Assembly (NCBI GenBank): GCA_035294465.1
Contig: DATGKW010000217.1
Coordinates: 1-64,000, forward strand
Length of the DNA stretch: 64,000 nt
Direction of reading: 5' to 3'
Source of the DNA: Paraktedonobacter sp035294465
GTDB lineage: Bacteria; Chloroflexota; Ktedonobacteria; Ktedonobacterales; Ktedonobacteraceae
Below are positions 1 to 9,579 of the stretch, piece after piece. A program made the position numbers and the translations under genes. Numbering within the stretch: the stretch's first letter is position 1; each line of letters starts with the position of its first letter. The notes under the pieces are model-generated. The model made no database searches. It saw only the letters and a program-made list of their open reading frames with translations, and was not told the origin of the DNA.

Positions 1-83
1 CTGCGCTGGGTAAGTATGGCTCCGAGCAGCATGCAGGCGATGCTCGACGCGATCCAAAGGAGTGCGAAAAGAGTTAAGATCAT
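1..83 (-). CDS. N-terminus of a membrane protein, cut by the window edge
   Basis: Only the first 27 codons are visible. The ATG is read from the complement of 81-83, preceded on that strand by an AAGGGG purine run about 8 nt upstream. The visible residues are almost all hydrophobic (MILTLFALLW..., then a Leu/Ile/Ala/Cys-rich stretch) and end with TQR at the window edge, so it begins with a membrane helix or signal anchor. It is divergent from the HTH-TPR regulator that follows. Family and function cannot be assigned from this much sequence. Confidence 0.55.
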   Translation of the reverse strand, partial: MILTLFALLWIASSIACMLLGAILTQR

Positions 84-282
84 GGTCGTATCCCCTTCTT
101 CCTTCCATAATATGTCTATTCAAAAATACTATAGCAGTTGCTACCTTGTTTGCTGTTTAGTGAGATGATACATGAATAAATAATTTGTGGGTCCCTTGAA
201 CATTCCTGACTTCTCCTGCACACTTCCCTGAAAACGCTCCCCCTTATTTTCCCCTCAAATATGTTCTGCTGCTGCAAAAAGC

Positions 283-311
283 TTGTCAATCACCCGTCCA
301 CTCCTTACAAT
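283..311 (+). promoter_or_regulatory. Sigma-70-type promoter of the HTH-TPR regulator
   Basis: TTGTCA (283-288) and TACAAT (306-311) are separated by exactly 17 bp. A start near 318 would give a leader of about 45 nt before the ATG at 362. The rest of the 84-361 divergent gap shows no other feature I can support. Confidence 0.55.
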
Positions 312-361
312 GAAGAGACAGAGGAGATATCCTGTGTGAGAGACTTTGCGGGGGAAACGGT

Positions 362-1885
362 ATGAGGGATAATTATGAAGGAACTCTATCACCGCTACGC
401 CAGCAGCGAGAATTACGAGGCTGGTCTCAAAGTGATGTCGCGCGGCAACTGAATGAATTGAGTGATCCAGAGGAGAAGCAGACAGGGGAATCAGGGAGCA
501 GGCAAGGTGGTGCGACCATCGATATGATTCGCACGTGGGAACGAGGCATTCACACGCCTAGCCCTTTCTACCGTCGTCGCCTCTGCCTCCTCTTTAACTG
601 CTCCGCCGTTGAATTAGGCTTTGTAAAAGCACCACCTTCTGTTCTTTCTTCTGGTAATCAGCTAGAGCCAGCCCTTCATTCTTTTGCTATTACCGATAGC
701 CTCAAGACTAACCGCTCCTCTTTGAGGTCAGAAAACCTTCTCTCTCTGCAAACGCGTGCTCAGTCCTCTCTCTTTGCAAAGCCTGCTGCACAACGTATAA
801 TGCAGGCAGCACAGAAAGCAGATCGGGACCTGATACTCTCGACAGATGCTTTCTCTGAGAAAGACGATATGGATAAGAAGCGCCGTGAGCTATTACATCT
901 CCTCAGCAATGCGGGAATAGCCCTTGCTGTTCCTTTTTCTCCCCTTGATTGGGATCGAATCGAAGAGGCTCTGATTAGATCATCGCAAATAGATGAAAAG
1001 GTATTGCACGACCTTGAAGCCATCAACCGCTCCTTATGGAGTCTTTTTCTCGCAACCCCCATGAAAGCTTCTGTCCTTGATAGTGCTCTGGGACAATGGA
1101 AATTGCTTCTTCAGTTTCTGAGGAATCCGCATACCTCTTTGAGCCATCAGCGGCTTTATGCGTTGGCAAGTGAGATCAGTCAATTGGTTGGAGAGATCTT
1201 CTTCGACTTCAATGACTATGATGCTGCTCAATCTTGCTATTCTTTTGCTGCGCTTGCTGCAAAAGAGGTTCATGCCTATGACCTCTGGTCGTGTGCGCTT
1301 GTTCGCCACGCATTCCTACCATTGTATCGCAAGCATTATGAAGATGCTCTGTTCTTACTTCGAGAGGCACATCGACTCTCGCAGCATGGAGATTCCTTGC
1401 TTCCCATACAACATTGGATAGCGGCAGTTGAAGCGGAAGCACAATCTGGCCTCCTGGATTTGGTTGCCTGCCAGGATGCGCTTGATCGCGCTCAGAAAGT
1501 GCAGGATATCAAGGAAACAAATCTTCCCTGGGCACGTTTTAGTAGTACTCGACTTCCAGCTTTGCAGGGAGCTTGCTATATCCGTTTGCATCAGCCAAAT
1601 TTAGCAGCATCAGCTTTGCAAGAGGCTCTGAATCGCTTCCCAAAACCAGATCGCAAACGGGGATTGGTGCTCATTGATCTTGCTGCTGCTTCTATCCAGC
1701 AAGGAGAAGCTGAGCAAGCCTGTGCATTTGTGGATCAGGTGGTAAGTATCCTGGCTCTTGGTTCCTCTGGATTCTTGCGGGAAGAATTATGCACTTTGCC
1801 TCAACGATTAGATTCAAGGATACAGACAAGAACCCTGGAAGTCGTAGATCAATACATTAGACAACAACTTCGCTTGCCCCTCTAG
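362..1885 (+). CDS. XRE-type HTH transcriptional regulator with TPR-like C-terminal region
   Basis: The 507-residue protein starts with a helix-turn-helix domain of the XRE/Cro class (about residues 12-90: LRQQRELRGWSQSDVARQL, then a TWERG recognition-helix tail). A polar linker with Ser/Asp/Lys segments follows. Residues about 200-500 are rich in paired helices of the TPR-like kind (for example around the FNDYDAAQSCYSFAALAAKE stretch). This architecture is common in Ktedonobacteria and in Streptomyces pathway regulators, where the TPR part senses a peptide or protein partner. The ATG follows a GGGGAAA purine run and a consensus promoter lies just upstream. It is followed after 24 bp by a small gene that probably shares its transcript. 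The regulated genes cannot be deduced. Confidence 0.75.
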   Translation: MRDNYEGTLSPLRQQRELRGWSQSDVARQLNELSDPEEKQTGESGSRQGGATIDMIRTWERGIHTPSPFYRRRLCLLFNCSAVELGFVKAPPSVLSSGNQLEPALHSFAITDSLKTNRSSLRSENLLSLQTRAQSSLFAKPAAQRIMQAAQKADRDLILSTDAFSEKDDMDKKRRELLHLLSNAGIALAVPFSPLDWDRIEEALIRSSQIDEKVLHDLEAINRSLWSLFLATPMKASVLDSALGQWKLLLQFLRNPHTSLSHQRLYALASEISQLVGEIFFDFNDYDAAQSCYSFAALAAKEVHAYDLWSCALVRHAFLPLYRKHYEDALFLLREAHRLSQHGDSLLPIQHWIAAVEAEAQSGLLDLVACQDALDRAQKVQDIKETNLPWARFSSTRLPALQGACYIRLHQPNLAASALQEALNRFPKPDRKRGLVLIDLAAASIQQGEAEQACAFVDQVVSILALGSSGFLREELCTLPQRLDSRIQTRTLEVVDQYIRQQLRLPL

Positions 1886-1909
1886 CAAGCAGGCGAGAAA
1901 GGAAGAATT

Positions 1910-2293
1910 ATGCTGGATCAAGAACAGGGAGGACGTTTGTTTAGAGCCGCCTGGATCGCGGGCATAAAGAAGCATTATCCAGAGACGCCCAAGGAGAGCT
2001 ATATTGCTCCCTGGGAAACGATGGCTCAGTGGGAACAGGAGTGCGCGAGCGCTGTGTATGAGCAAATCCAGCAATTCATTGTGCTGACCGGCGGACAGAC
2101 CAGGCGCTTGAGCCGCGAGCAAAAAGGGCGCTTTGTCTGCTTATGCTGGATTGGACAGATCTTCAAGCACTTTCCCGAGCCGAAACCGTCCTATGTAGCC
2201 GATTGGGACCACCTCCCGGCCTGGCAGCAGGAAACTGATAGCGATATCTTTGAGGCAATCGAGCAAGGGATTCTCCAAAGAAATAGTGTATAA
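1910..2293 (+). CDS. Small protein made of two tandem copies of a ~51-residue unit
   Basis: The protein has 127 residues, with the start supported by GAAAGGAAG 6 nt before the ATG. Residues 7-57 and 72-122 are recognisable repeats of each other. Each opens with a GR(L/F)...W.(A/G).I.KH(Y/F)PE pattern, continues with SY(I/V)A.W...(A/P).W.QE, and ends in an acidic/aliphatic helix containing (A/D)..(Y/F)E.I.Q.I. This indicates an internal duplication. There is no signal peptide or membrane segment. The gene lies 24 bp after the HTH-TPR regulator and is probably cotranscribed, so it could be a partner of that regulator. I do not recognise the family and assign no function. Confidence 0.7.
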   Translation: MLDQEQGGRLFRAAWIAGIKKHYPETPKESYIAPWETMAQWEQECASAVYEQIQQFIVLTGGQTRRLSREQKGRFVCLCWIGQIFKHFPEPKPSYVADWDHLPAWQQETDSDIFEAIEQGILQRNSV

Positions 2294-2655
2294 ATAGATC
2301 TTAGTCACAAAGAACAGCTTGTCATTGCGGCAACGATCCGTTTGCAAGGGAAAAGAGGAAACAGCTCGGCAGAGCGAAAAACGGTTGGTCGAACAGAGTT
2401 GTGAGAAAATATGCATTGTGAGCCACGATGAAGTCATGCCGCGTCAAGCACCCACTAGCGCCAGGCGATAGGCATAGCAAGAGAGCGTCATAAAAAGCTG
2501 GGATACAAGGCGCTCTACCAAGTGGCCTGCAAAGGTAAGGGAGCGTTCTTTAATAGGAGAAGCTCAGGAAGTGCGAGCAACTATGAGTTTATGCAGCGGG
2601 CAACCCTCGAAAATTGAGAGGCCACGCGGCCCGCAAGATCGAGGGCCAGACGACG
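2294..2655 (+). other. Intergenic stretch without recognisable feature
   Basis: These 362 bp contain short open stretches interrupted by stops in all frames. I found no promoter with both hexamers, no terminator hairpin and no RNA-gene signature. A TTG at 2614 is in frame with the following hydrolase but has no SD, so I begin that gene at the ATG at 2656. Confidence 0.4.
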
Positions 2656-3909
2656 ATGGACGAGAATCAGGCAGATACAACGGGTCAGGCGCAGATAGGA
2701 ACAGCCGGGAGCGCGGACAGCACGACGGAAGTTCAGGCAAAGCGCAGGAGAAGGCCGGGGCGCGGAGCCGCGCGGGTGATTCTTGCTCTTTTGTTCTGCC
2801 TGGGCTGTTTTCTCTCGCTGTTCCCCGCGGGGCGAGCCTTTACGCGCAGCGCCCTCTTGCTTCCAGCCCTGCTGAGTGCTTCTGAACCCGCGCCATTGGT
2901 CACGGCCGGCGATCCGGTGAGCTTTACACGCATGACCGTTTCCTCGTCCATTGGTCCAGTCTTTCTGGATATCTATCAGCCGAGCACGCCGGCTCCGCCT
3001 GTCCCCGGCGGGCGCGAGGCTATTGTCGATGTGCCGGGCGCTGGAGATAATCGCGCGGTCCCGCAACTGGTCAATCTTTCGGAGGCGCTCGCCCACGAGG
3101 GAATCGTGGTGGTCAATGTGGGAACACCAGCAATCTTTAACTATCAGCTTGAGGCACGGGACGGTGAGGCGGTGGTGCGAGCATTTCAATTGATGCAGCA
3201 CTGGCCGGGGGTGAATCCAAACCATATTGGCATTATCGCGTTCAGCGTCGGTGGGCTGCTGGCTGATATGGGAGCCGCTAACCCGCTTATCCGTACCCAC
3301 GTGGCGTTCGTGGCCTCGCTGGGCAGCTACGTTGACGCAACCAGCCTGCTGCGAGTGCTTGGCGCTCGTTCCCAGGTTATCAATGGGCAGAAGCAGCCCT
3401 GGCAGCCCATTCCGCCGGTGTCCTACACGCTTGTCCACACGGTAAGCAGCCTGCTTTCGCCTTCTGAAAGAGCGCTGCTCCAGAAAGCGTTCCCGCTGAA
3501 TAATCCTGGTCCCCGCCTAACCGCGCAGCAACAGGCACAGCTTTCGCCCAGCGCCGCGGCGTTTTACCACTTGCTGGAGGGCGATCAGCCCGCTCAGGTC
3601 GCGCGCAATCTGGCCGCGCTCTCGCCCCAGATGAAAGCGCTGCTTGTCCAGCTCTCGCCTCTCTCGGTGCTTGACCAGATTCGCGCGCCCATTTACCTGC
3701 TGCATGACCGCAATGACACCTCCATTCCTTTCAGCCAGGCGCTAGAATTTGCCTCGGCGCTGGCCCGCCTCCATCATCACTATACCTTCGCTGCGTACAG
3801 CATTTTCTCGCATGTCCAGGTGCAGTCAAACCTCGGCCTGCAAGAGGAACTGGGCGATGGTTTGAAGCTGTTTCAAACGCTCAACAGTATTGTGCTGGTT
3901 GGCTCCTGA
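2656..3909 (+). CDS. Membrane-anchored alpha/beta hydrolase (dienelactone hydrolase/lipase-like)
   Basis: A 417-residue protein starting at the ATG preceded by GAGGG. After a basic stretch (KRRRRPGRG) comes one membrane segment (about residues 38-60, rich in Leu/Phe), so the rest is probably extracytoplasmic. The alpha/beta-hydrolase core shows a nucleophile elbow AFSVGG with Ser197, where the usual first Gly is Ala. It also shows an Asp candidate in the LLHDRNDTSIPF segment and a late His in SIFSHVQ, the normal Ser-Asp-His order. The closest general class is the dienelactone hydrolase/lipase-like group. The substrate is unknown. It precedes an SGNH lipoprotein on the same strand, so the two hydrolases may act together on cell-surface esters (inference). 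Confidence 0.7.
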   Translation: MDENQADTTGQAQIGTAGSADSTTEVQAKRRRRPGRGAARVILALLFCLGCFLSLFPAGRAFTRSALLLPALLSASEPAPLVTAGDPVSFTRMTVSSSIGPVFLDIYQPSTPAPPVPGGREAIVDVPGAGDNRAVPQLVNLSEALAHEGIVVVNVGTPAIFNYQLEARDGEAVVRAFQLMQHWPGVNPNHIGIIAFSVGGLLADMGAANPLIRTHVAFVASLGSYVDATSLLRVLGARSQVINGQKQPWQPIPPVSYTLVHTVSSLLSPSERALLQKAFPLNNPGPRLTAQQQAQLSPSAAAFYHLLEGDQPAQVARNLAALSPQMKALLVQLSPLSVLDQIRAPIYLLHDRNDTSIPFSQALEFASALARLHHHYTFAAYSIFSHVQVQSNLGLQEELGDGLKLFQTLNSIVLVGS

Positions 3910-4095
3910 GAGAAAGACGGCCAGATACATTGAGAGAGAGGAATCTACGAGATTGGGTGTTATATATTGTGAGAAGGGCTTCTGCATTCTACAATAGCTC
4001 ATCCACAGCAGCGGCATTTTCCCTCTGTGCCAGGGGAACTTCATAGGTGCCCGTGGGTGAAACCTCCACCTGTATAAACTGTAGAGGGAAAGACT

Positions 4096-4824
4096 TTGGA
4101 AAAGAGAGCAAAACGATCTCTTCGTTGGATATATCTGCCAGCGTTCATGCTCTGTCTCTGTACATTGATACTGAGCGCTTGTGAGCAGGCCACAGGAGCT
4201 AACCCGGGGTCGAGCGCCCAACCACAGGGCCGGACCTCTACGTTAACCTACGTGGCCATCGGGGCTTCGGATTCATTTGGGATGGGGACCAGCGATCCCT
4301 ATACAGAGAACTGGCCTACCGATCTGGCCACGCTGCTTGGCCCGCATGTCCATCTCATCAATCTGGGCGTGCCCGGTATGACTATGCATCCCGCGCTGAC
4401 CGCCGAGTTGCCAATCGCTATCGACGCGCACCCCGACCTGATAACGATCTGGCTGGCGGTCAATGATCTGGCCATTAATGTTCCGGTGAATAGCTATAGC
4501 CGCGATCTTAATACAATGCTCAGCCGCTTGCAGGCCGCCGCGCCGCACGCCAGAATTGCGGTGGGCAATGTGCCCGACCTGACCAGCCTGCCTTTCTTTG
4601 CGACATATAATCAGGTGACTCTGCGCCAACAGATCAAAGCGTACAACGCGGTCATTGCCAGCGCAGTCCAGCGCCACCATGTCATCCTGGTTGATCTCTC
4701 CACGAATGGGGGATACAACTTGCGGGAATTTCCACAATATATCAGTAGTGATGGACTTCATCCCAGTGCCGCAGGGTATTTCCAGCTTGCCGAGTTATTT
4801 TTCCAGGCGCTGGAGAAGAAATAG
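4096..4824 (+). CDS. SGNH/GDSL-family lipoprotein hydrolase
   Basis: The start is TTG at 4096, 7 nt after GAGGGA. The N-terminus is a lipoprotein signal: a basic MEKRAKRS, a hydrophobic core and the lipobox LSAC, so the mature protein is expected to be lipid-anchored outside the membrane. The SGNH blocks are visible: block I as GASDS (Ser60, with Ser in place of the usual Gly of GDS), the LINLGVPG segment of block II, LAVNDL with the Asn of block III, and DGLHPSAAG carrying the catalytic Asp-x-x-His of block V. Members are esterases, lipases or acetylesterases; the substrate is not evident. The stop is 16 bp before the large FtsX permease, so cotranscription is likely. Confidence 0.82.
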   Translation: MEKRAKRSLRWIYLPAFMLCLCTLILSACEQATGANPGSSAQPQGRTSTLTYVAIGASDSFGMGTSDPYTENWPTDLATLLGPHVHLINLGVPGMTMHPALTAELPIAIDAHPDLITIWLAVNDLAINVPVNSYSRDLNTMLSRLQAAAPHARIAVGNVPDLTSLPFFATYNQVTLRQQIKAYNAVIASAVQRHHVILVDLSTNGGYNLREFPQYISSDGLHPSAAGYFQLAELFFQALEKK

Positions 4825-4839
4825 AGTGGGGACAGCAGC

Positions 4840-7800
4840 ATGATAGATTTCTTTGGTATTCCGCTCAATACGCTCACAACGGTCCTCCTGATCGTGACCA
4901 TGGTGATTCTGGCAGGGGTCATTCTGCTGGCCTTAAGCAACCTGATCTTTTTTAAAATTGGTGCGCGCAATCTGCCCCGCAGGCGCGGCCAGATGCTGCT
5001 GATAATCTTCGCTTTGATGCTCTCAACCAGTCTGCTTACCAGCGTGCTGGCGAGTGGCAACGTGTTGACTGCGACCGTCCAGACCGTGACGGTCTCCAAC
5101 CTGGGCAATATCGACGAAACGGTTACGGGCAGGCACGGCGATATCGGGCGCTTTGACGACTGGATTTATTACCGACTCAAATTCCATAGTCAGAATAATC
5201 CTGACATTGCCGCGATGGCGGGTGCGCTGGTCGAAAGCAATATTCTGCTGGCAGACGTAACTTCGCGCCAGGTGCGCTCAAACGTGAATTCGATGGCCCT
5301 GATTCCGGGCAGCGAGCAGGGCTTTGGCGGGCTGGTGGATCTGAATAACCGGCATATTCAGCACACGATCAGCGAGCTTGGTGTCAACGATGTTTTTCTC
5401 AACCAGACGCTGGCTACGCTCATCAACGCCCATGCGGGCGATACGATCTATCTCTATTCGGCGCGCTGGCCGGGTCAGCGCTACGAAATGCATGTCAGCG
5501 CGATTGTCCAGGATGGCGGGCTGGTCGGCCAGGTGCCGTATCTTATCAGCAATATCACCACCTTCCGCCAGATCGAGCATACACGCGACGACCTCAACTA
5601 TATCTACATCAGAAATACCTATGGCGTTGGCGATTCGCAGAAAGTTCAGGAGGAAGTAGAATACTGGCTGCCGCGCAACATCGTCCAGGTTGTGCAGGTT
5701 AAAGTGCAGGGTATTCAAGCAGCTGAAAATGCGAATGACATCTTTTCACGTGTCTTCTCACTTTTCACGCTCTTTGCCCTGGCAATCGGGCTGCTGCTCA
5801 TTTTCTTGATCTTTGTCCTGCTGGCGGCTGAGCGGCGGGCCGAGATGGGCATGGCGCGCGCCATCGGGGTGCGCCGGCGTCACCTGGTACTGATGTATAT
5901 TTTTGAGGGCACACTCTACGACCTGCTGGCCTCATTTATCGGTCTGCTGATCGGCATTGGCGTGGGGGCCGCGCTGATCTCTTACCTGGGTCCCATTCTC
6001 GCGCGTCTGAACTTCCCGCTGACCTTTGCCGTGCAGCCGGCCAGCCTGATCCTGGCCTACTGTCTCGGGGTAGTCTTTACCTTCGCCTCTGTGGCCATCG
6101 CGGCCTGGCTGGTCAGTCGTATGACGGTAGTTGATGCGCTGCGCAATTTGCCGGAGGCCGGGCGTCCCGTGCTGACCCTGCGCGAACTGTGCGCGAGCCT
6201 GTGGCAGGTAATCGCACGCGCTCAGGCCACGCGCCGCATGCGTCGTCTGTTTCAGGAGCAGCTCCCCGAAATTGTGATAGGCTTTGTCTTCTGGATCGCA
6301 CGTACCGGTCTGCTGCCACTGCTGGGGGGCTACTTACTCCTGCGCTATGGCCTGAGCAATGCGCAGATTACGCCCTTCTCGCTAGGCCTTTCGCTGCTGG
6401 CCGTTGGCACGGGCCTGCTGCTGAAAACGCTGGCTGACCGGTTGCTAACGGTTTCCGGCAGGGGCGAGTGGACACGACATACCAGGCGCGTCTTTGCAGC
6501 AGTGACCGGCCTGGCGATTCTGGCCTACTGGGCCCTGCCCTTTGACGTGCTGGCTTTTCTGGGATTGCCACGTTTCCAGGGAGGCATCGAGGTCTTTTTT
6601 GTGGCAGGATCGATGATGGTCTTTGGTTTTGTCTGGGCTTTTATGACCAACGCTGATCTGCTCATCCGCCCATTTCTGGCCCTCTGCGCGCTCCGGCCCG
6701 GCCCCGCTATTGTCACGCGCCTGGCCGCATCCTATCCGCTCCATTATCGTTTCCGCACCGGCATGGGCGTAACCATGTTCAGTCTGGTGATCTTTGCCAT
6801 GACCGTAATGGCAGTGATTACGAACGCGATGCAGAACACCTACGCGAACGTCGGCGTGCAAACGGGCGGATATAATATTCAGGCAACCGCGTACTTCCGC
6901 CCGATTCCCAATTTGCAAGCGGCCATGGCTCAACACGGCATCAATCCGGGAGACTTCTCTGAGATTGGCTCCAGCATTACCACCGATGTTGGCGTTCTTC
7001 AGCCCAACGCGCCCGCCCCGGCCTGGTATCTCTATCCGGCGCAAGTTATCAGCGGCAGCCTGCTGCAAGGCGACGGGCTGCGCCTGGTGGCCAGGGCGCA
7101 GGGCTTTAACAGCGATAGCGCGGTCTGGCACGCGTTGCAAACGAATCCAAACGATGTATTGATCGATAGCGACGCTCTGCCTTATCGCCCGGATAGCCTG
7201 ATCAACTCACCAGTCTACGATCCCAATGCACCCAGCGCCGATGCGGCCGGGGAGCCGGTCACACCGCCCGGCCTGGACCCTTACTATACGTTCTCGCTCA
7301 GCGGCATCTACCAGGGCGATACCAGCTTCGCGCCAACGCCAGTCTGGACCCTCAACCTCCAGACCTCGGCGATCCAGAACGTTCTCGCGGCCATCGGCAA
7401 CGCTACAGGAGTCGTTACCCGGCTTCAGCAGCCGCTCAATATCAGCGATCTTAACGGTTCCTATGCTCGTAAGTTCACTATCATCGGAGTAGTTGACAAC
7501 AGCGACAGCAGCCATTTTGGCCTCTACTTCTCGCAGGCCGCTTTTCCCACCCTTCAGGCTTCCGCCGCGCTTCCCAATCAGCAGACCTACTTCCTCAAGG
7601 TTGCGCCGGGTCAGGACGAACACGCGCTCGCCTTGAAACTCGGCTCGGCTTTTCTGGACAACGGCCTGGAAACCACCGTGCTTGAGGATGAGGTGCTCTC
7701 GGTGCGCGGGCCGCGTATTCTGCTGAGCGATGTACTGCTGGGTGTGGTTGGCCTGACCCTCCTGCTGGGAGTCGCGGCCCTGGCCCTCACCGGTACCCGC

Positions 7801-8124
7801 GCGGTCATCGAGCGCCGCCAGCAGATAGGCATGCTGCGCTCTCTTGGTTGCAAACGGCGCTTAATTCAGGGGGCCTTTTTGTGCGAATCCTTCTTCGTTG
7901 GCATTGTGGGCAGCCTGAGCGGCGTCGTTCTGGGGCTGATCCTCTCCAGCAACATCTTCGCCGTCAACTTCTTCGAGCAATTTAATACCGGCCTAACCTT
8001 TGCCATTCCCTGGACAGAACTCGGCCAGATTGTCGCCGTCGCCATTATCGCCTCGCTTCTTGCCGCCCTCTTGCCCGCCTGGCAGGCCGGACGCGTAACG
8101 CCGGTGGAGGCGCTACGTATGTAG
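4840..8124 (+). CDS. Large FtsX-type ABC permease (MacB-like, double FtsX domain)
   Basis: 1094 residues, ATG at 4840. One helix near residues 8-30 is followed by an extracytoplasmic region. Residues about 300-430 form a first FtsX core with three or four helices and the typical AERRAEMGMARAIGVRRRHL cytoplasmic loop. Several more helices follow (about 470-620) with a second large extracytoplasmic region. The C-terminal FtsX core (about 960-1090) carries ERRQQIGMLRSLGCKRRLI. The MARAIG/MLRSLG loops are the usual contacts with a LolD/MacB-like ATPase. No ATPase gene adjoins it, in contrast to the ATPase-permease pair at 54.6-58.1 kb, so it must use an ATPase encoded elsewhere. Likely roles are lipoprotein or substrate extrusion or cell-envelope remodelling; the SGNH lipoprotein neighbour fits either. 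Confidence 0.85.
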   Translation: MIDFFGIPLNTLTTVLLIVTMVILAGVILLALSNLIFFKIGARNLPRRRGQMLLIIFALMLSTSLLTSVLASGNVLTATVQTVTVSNLGNIDETVTGRHGDIGRFDDWIYYRLKFHSQNNPDIAAMAGALVESNILLADVTSRQVRSNVNSMALIPGSEQGFGGLVDLNNRHIQHTISELGVNDVFLNQTLATLINAHAGDTIYLYSARWPGQRYEMHVSAIVQDGGLVGQVPYLISNITTFRQIEHTRDDLNYIYIRNTYGVGDSQKVQEEVEYWLPRNIVQVVQVKVQGIQAAENANDIFSRVFSLFTLFALAIGLLLIFLIFVLLAAERRAEMGMARAIGVRRRHLVLMYIFEGTLYDLLASFIGLLIGIGVGAALISYLGPILARLNFPLTFAVQPASLILAYCLGVVFTFASVAIAAWLVSRMTVVDALRNLPEAGRPVLTLRELCASLWQVIARAQATRRMRRLFQEQLPEIVIGFVFWIARTGLLPLLGGYLLLRYGLSNAQITPFSLGLSLLAVGTGLLLKTLADRLLTVSGRGEWTRHTRRVFAAVTGLAILAYWALPFDVLAFLGLPRFQGGIEVFFVAGSMMVFGFVWAFMTNADLLIRPFLALCALRPGPAIVTRLAASYPLHYRFRTGMGVTMFSLVIFAMTVMAVITNAMQNTYANVGVQTGGYNIQATAYFRPIPNLQAAMAQHGINPGDFSEIGSSITTDVGVLQPNAPAPAWYLYPAQVISGSLLQGDGLRLVARAQGFNSDSAVWHALQTNPNDVLIDSDALPYRPDSLINSPVYDPNAPSADAAGEPVTPPGLDPYYTFSLSGIYQGDTSFAPTPVWTLNLQTSAIQNVLAAIGNATGVVTRLQQPLNISDLNGSYARKFTIIGVVDNSDSSHFGLYFSQAAFPTLQASAALPNQQTYFLKVAPGQDEHALALKLGSAFLDNGLETTVLEDEVLSVRGPRILLSDVLLGVVGLTLLLGVAALALTGTRAVIERRQQIGMLRSLGCKRRLIQGAFLCESFFVGIVGSLSGVVLGLILSSNIFAVNFFEQFNTGLTFAIPWTELGQIVAVAIIASLLAALLPAWQAGRVTPVEALRM

Positions 8125-8270
8125 GTACCTCGACTCCCTTGTTTAATTCCGACCTGCGAGGTAGAATATAAAGCGGATTGACTTTGTTATCTCTCAAGAG
8201 CGATCCTCAATATAATGCGAGGGTCGCGCAGAACTATTTGACACCAGAAATATGTAGGGAGGAACTTCTT

Positions 8271-9137
8271 ATGTCTGGTACGGAAACAAATCACGCCGGC
8301 TATGTTCACCCTGAAGTGCTGGTCGAAACCAGCTGGGTAGCCGACCATCTCGATGTTCCAGCGATTCGCCTGATTGAGGCCGACGAAGATGTCTTGCTTT
8401 ACGAAGTAGGCCATCTGCCCGGCGCAGTTAAGCTCGACTGGCACGTGGATGTCCAGGACCCTGTTACCCGCGACTTCATCAGTCAGAAAGGTTTTGAGCA
8501 GTTGATGAGCCGCTGGGGGATCGACAACGATACACTGATTGTGCTCTACGGCGATAAGAATAACTGGTACGCCTGCTATTCTTTCTGGCTGTTCAGGATG
8601 TATGGCCATACCAATATGAAGATCATGAATGGCGGGCGGCAAAAGTGGGAGGCTGAGGGTCGCCCATTCGTCAAAGATGTGCCTCAGTATACGCCCACAT
8701 CCTACAAGGCCCAGCCGATGGACGAGTCTATTCGCGCCTATCGCGATGATGTTGCCGCCGGTTTGCGGGACCCCAACCGCCGCCTGATCGATGTGCGCTC
8801 ACCGCAGGAATACACAGGCGAATTGATCCATATGGTCAATTACCCGCAGGAGGGTGCGCAGCGCGGCGGGCATATTCCGACCGCGAAGAATATTCCCTGG
8901 GCTACTGCGGCCAATCCCGACGGCACCTTTAAGTCAGCCGAGGAACTGCGCCAGATTTATTACGGCAAGGATGTCACGCCCGATAAGGATGTGGTCACGT
9001 ATTGCCGGATCGGCGAGCGTTCGGCCCACACCTGGTTCGCGCTGACTTACCTGCTTGGCTATCCACGTGTGCGCAATTACGACGGCTCGTGGACCGAGTG
9101 GGGCAACCTGGTACGCGCGCCCATTGAAAAGCCCTGA
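8271..9137 (+). CDS. sseA: Thiosulfate sulfurtransferase (two-domain rhodanese)
   Basis: I start the gene at the ATG at 8271, preceded by GGGAGG 9 nt upstream, giving 288 residues; an upstream GTG/TTG extension has no SD. Two rhodanese domains are visible: an inactive N-terminal one (about 18-135, with the GHLPGA and NGGRQKW signatures) and a catalytic C-terminal one (about 150-285). The active-site loop is CRIGERS with Cys245, followed by [11 protein letters not shown] and the YDGSWTEWG ending typical of the actinobacterial SseA/CysA type. It transfers sulfane sulfur from thiosulfate to cyanide or protein thiols. It lies 17 bp before a SufU-like gene, so it probably supplies or handles sulfur for Fe-S assembly (inference). 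Confidence 0.9.
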   Translation: MSGTETNHAGYVHPEVLVETSWVADHLDVPAIRLIEADEDVLLYEVGHLPGAVKLDWHVDVQDPVTRDFISQKGFEQLMSRWGIDNDTLIVLYGDKNNWYACYSFWLFRMYGHTNMKIMNGGRQKWEAEGRPFVKDVPQYTPTSYKAQPMDESIRAYRDDVAAGLRDPNRRLIDVRSPQEYTGELIHMVNYPQEGAQRGGHIPTAKNIPWATAANPDGTFKSAEELRQIYYGKDVTPDKDVVTYCRIGERSAHTWFALTYLLGYPRVRNYDGSWTEWGNLVRAPIEKP

Positions 9138-9154
9138 GCGAGAGAAAGAACTTC

Positions 9155-9556
9155 ATGGACCGTCAAGAAGCTATCGAATTTTTAGTCGATCACTACGAAA
9201 ATCCGCGCAACTACGGCCCGCTGGAGCATGCCCAGGTGAGCCTGAGCGGCGGCAATCCTGGCTGCGCTGATATTATTACCATGCACGCTCATTTTGACCA
9301 GGAGGGCAAACTCGACGCGATCCGCTGGGAGGGCGAAGGCTGCACCATTAGCCGCGCCGCTGCCTCGTATGTCACCGAGATAGTAGACGGCCTGACCGCC
9401 GAGGAGATCGAGAATATGAGCTTCGAGGACCTGATCGAGCAGCTTGGCCGCGAACTGGTGATGACGCGACCTACCTGCGCGACTCTGGCCCTGGGCACGC
9501 TCAAAAAGGGCGTGCATGAGTACCGCATGAAGGCGCTAGCAGAGAAGACCGAGTAG
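9155..9556 (+). CDS. sufU: SufU/IscU-like Fe-S cluster scaffold or sulfur acceptor
   Basis: 133 residues with the family's three cysteines in the contexts NPGCAD, EGCTIS and RPTCATLAL. The first is followed by the metal-ligand Asp, and the N-terminal HYENPRNYG is characteristic. In Gram-positive bacteria and Chloroflexota SufU is a Zn protein that takes persulfide from the cysteine desulfurase SufS and feeds SufBCD; IscU instead assembles the cluster. The YRMKALAEK end and the insert between the second and third Cys fit SufU better, but I cannot exclude IscU. The gene follows the sulfurtransferase in the same operon and is closed by a clear terminator. Confidence 0.88.
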   Translation: MDRQEAIEFLVDHYENPRNYGPLEHAQVSLSGGNPGCADIITMHAHFDQEGKLDAIRWEGEGCTISRAAASYVTEIVDGLTAEEIENMSFEDLIEQLGRELVMTRPTCATLALGTLKKGVHEYRMKALAEKTE

Positions 9557-9579
9557 AAGCGCAGCTAGCAAGAACAGAG

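Noticed and set aside
8184..8216. Promoter with TATAAT at 8211 for the sulfurtransferase gene
   Set aside because: The -10 is perfect, but the nearest -35-like hexamer is 21 bp away, and the FtsX transcript could read through. I left it unlisted.
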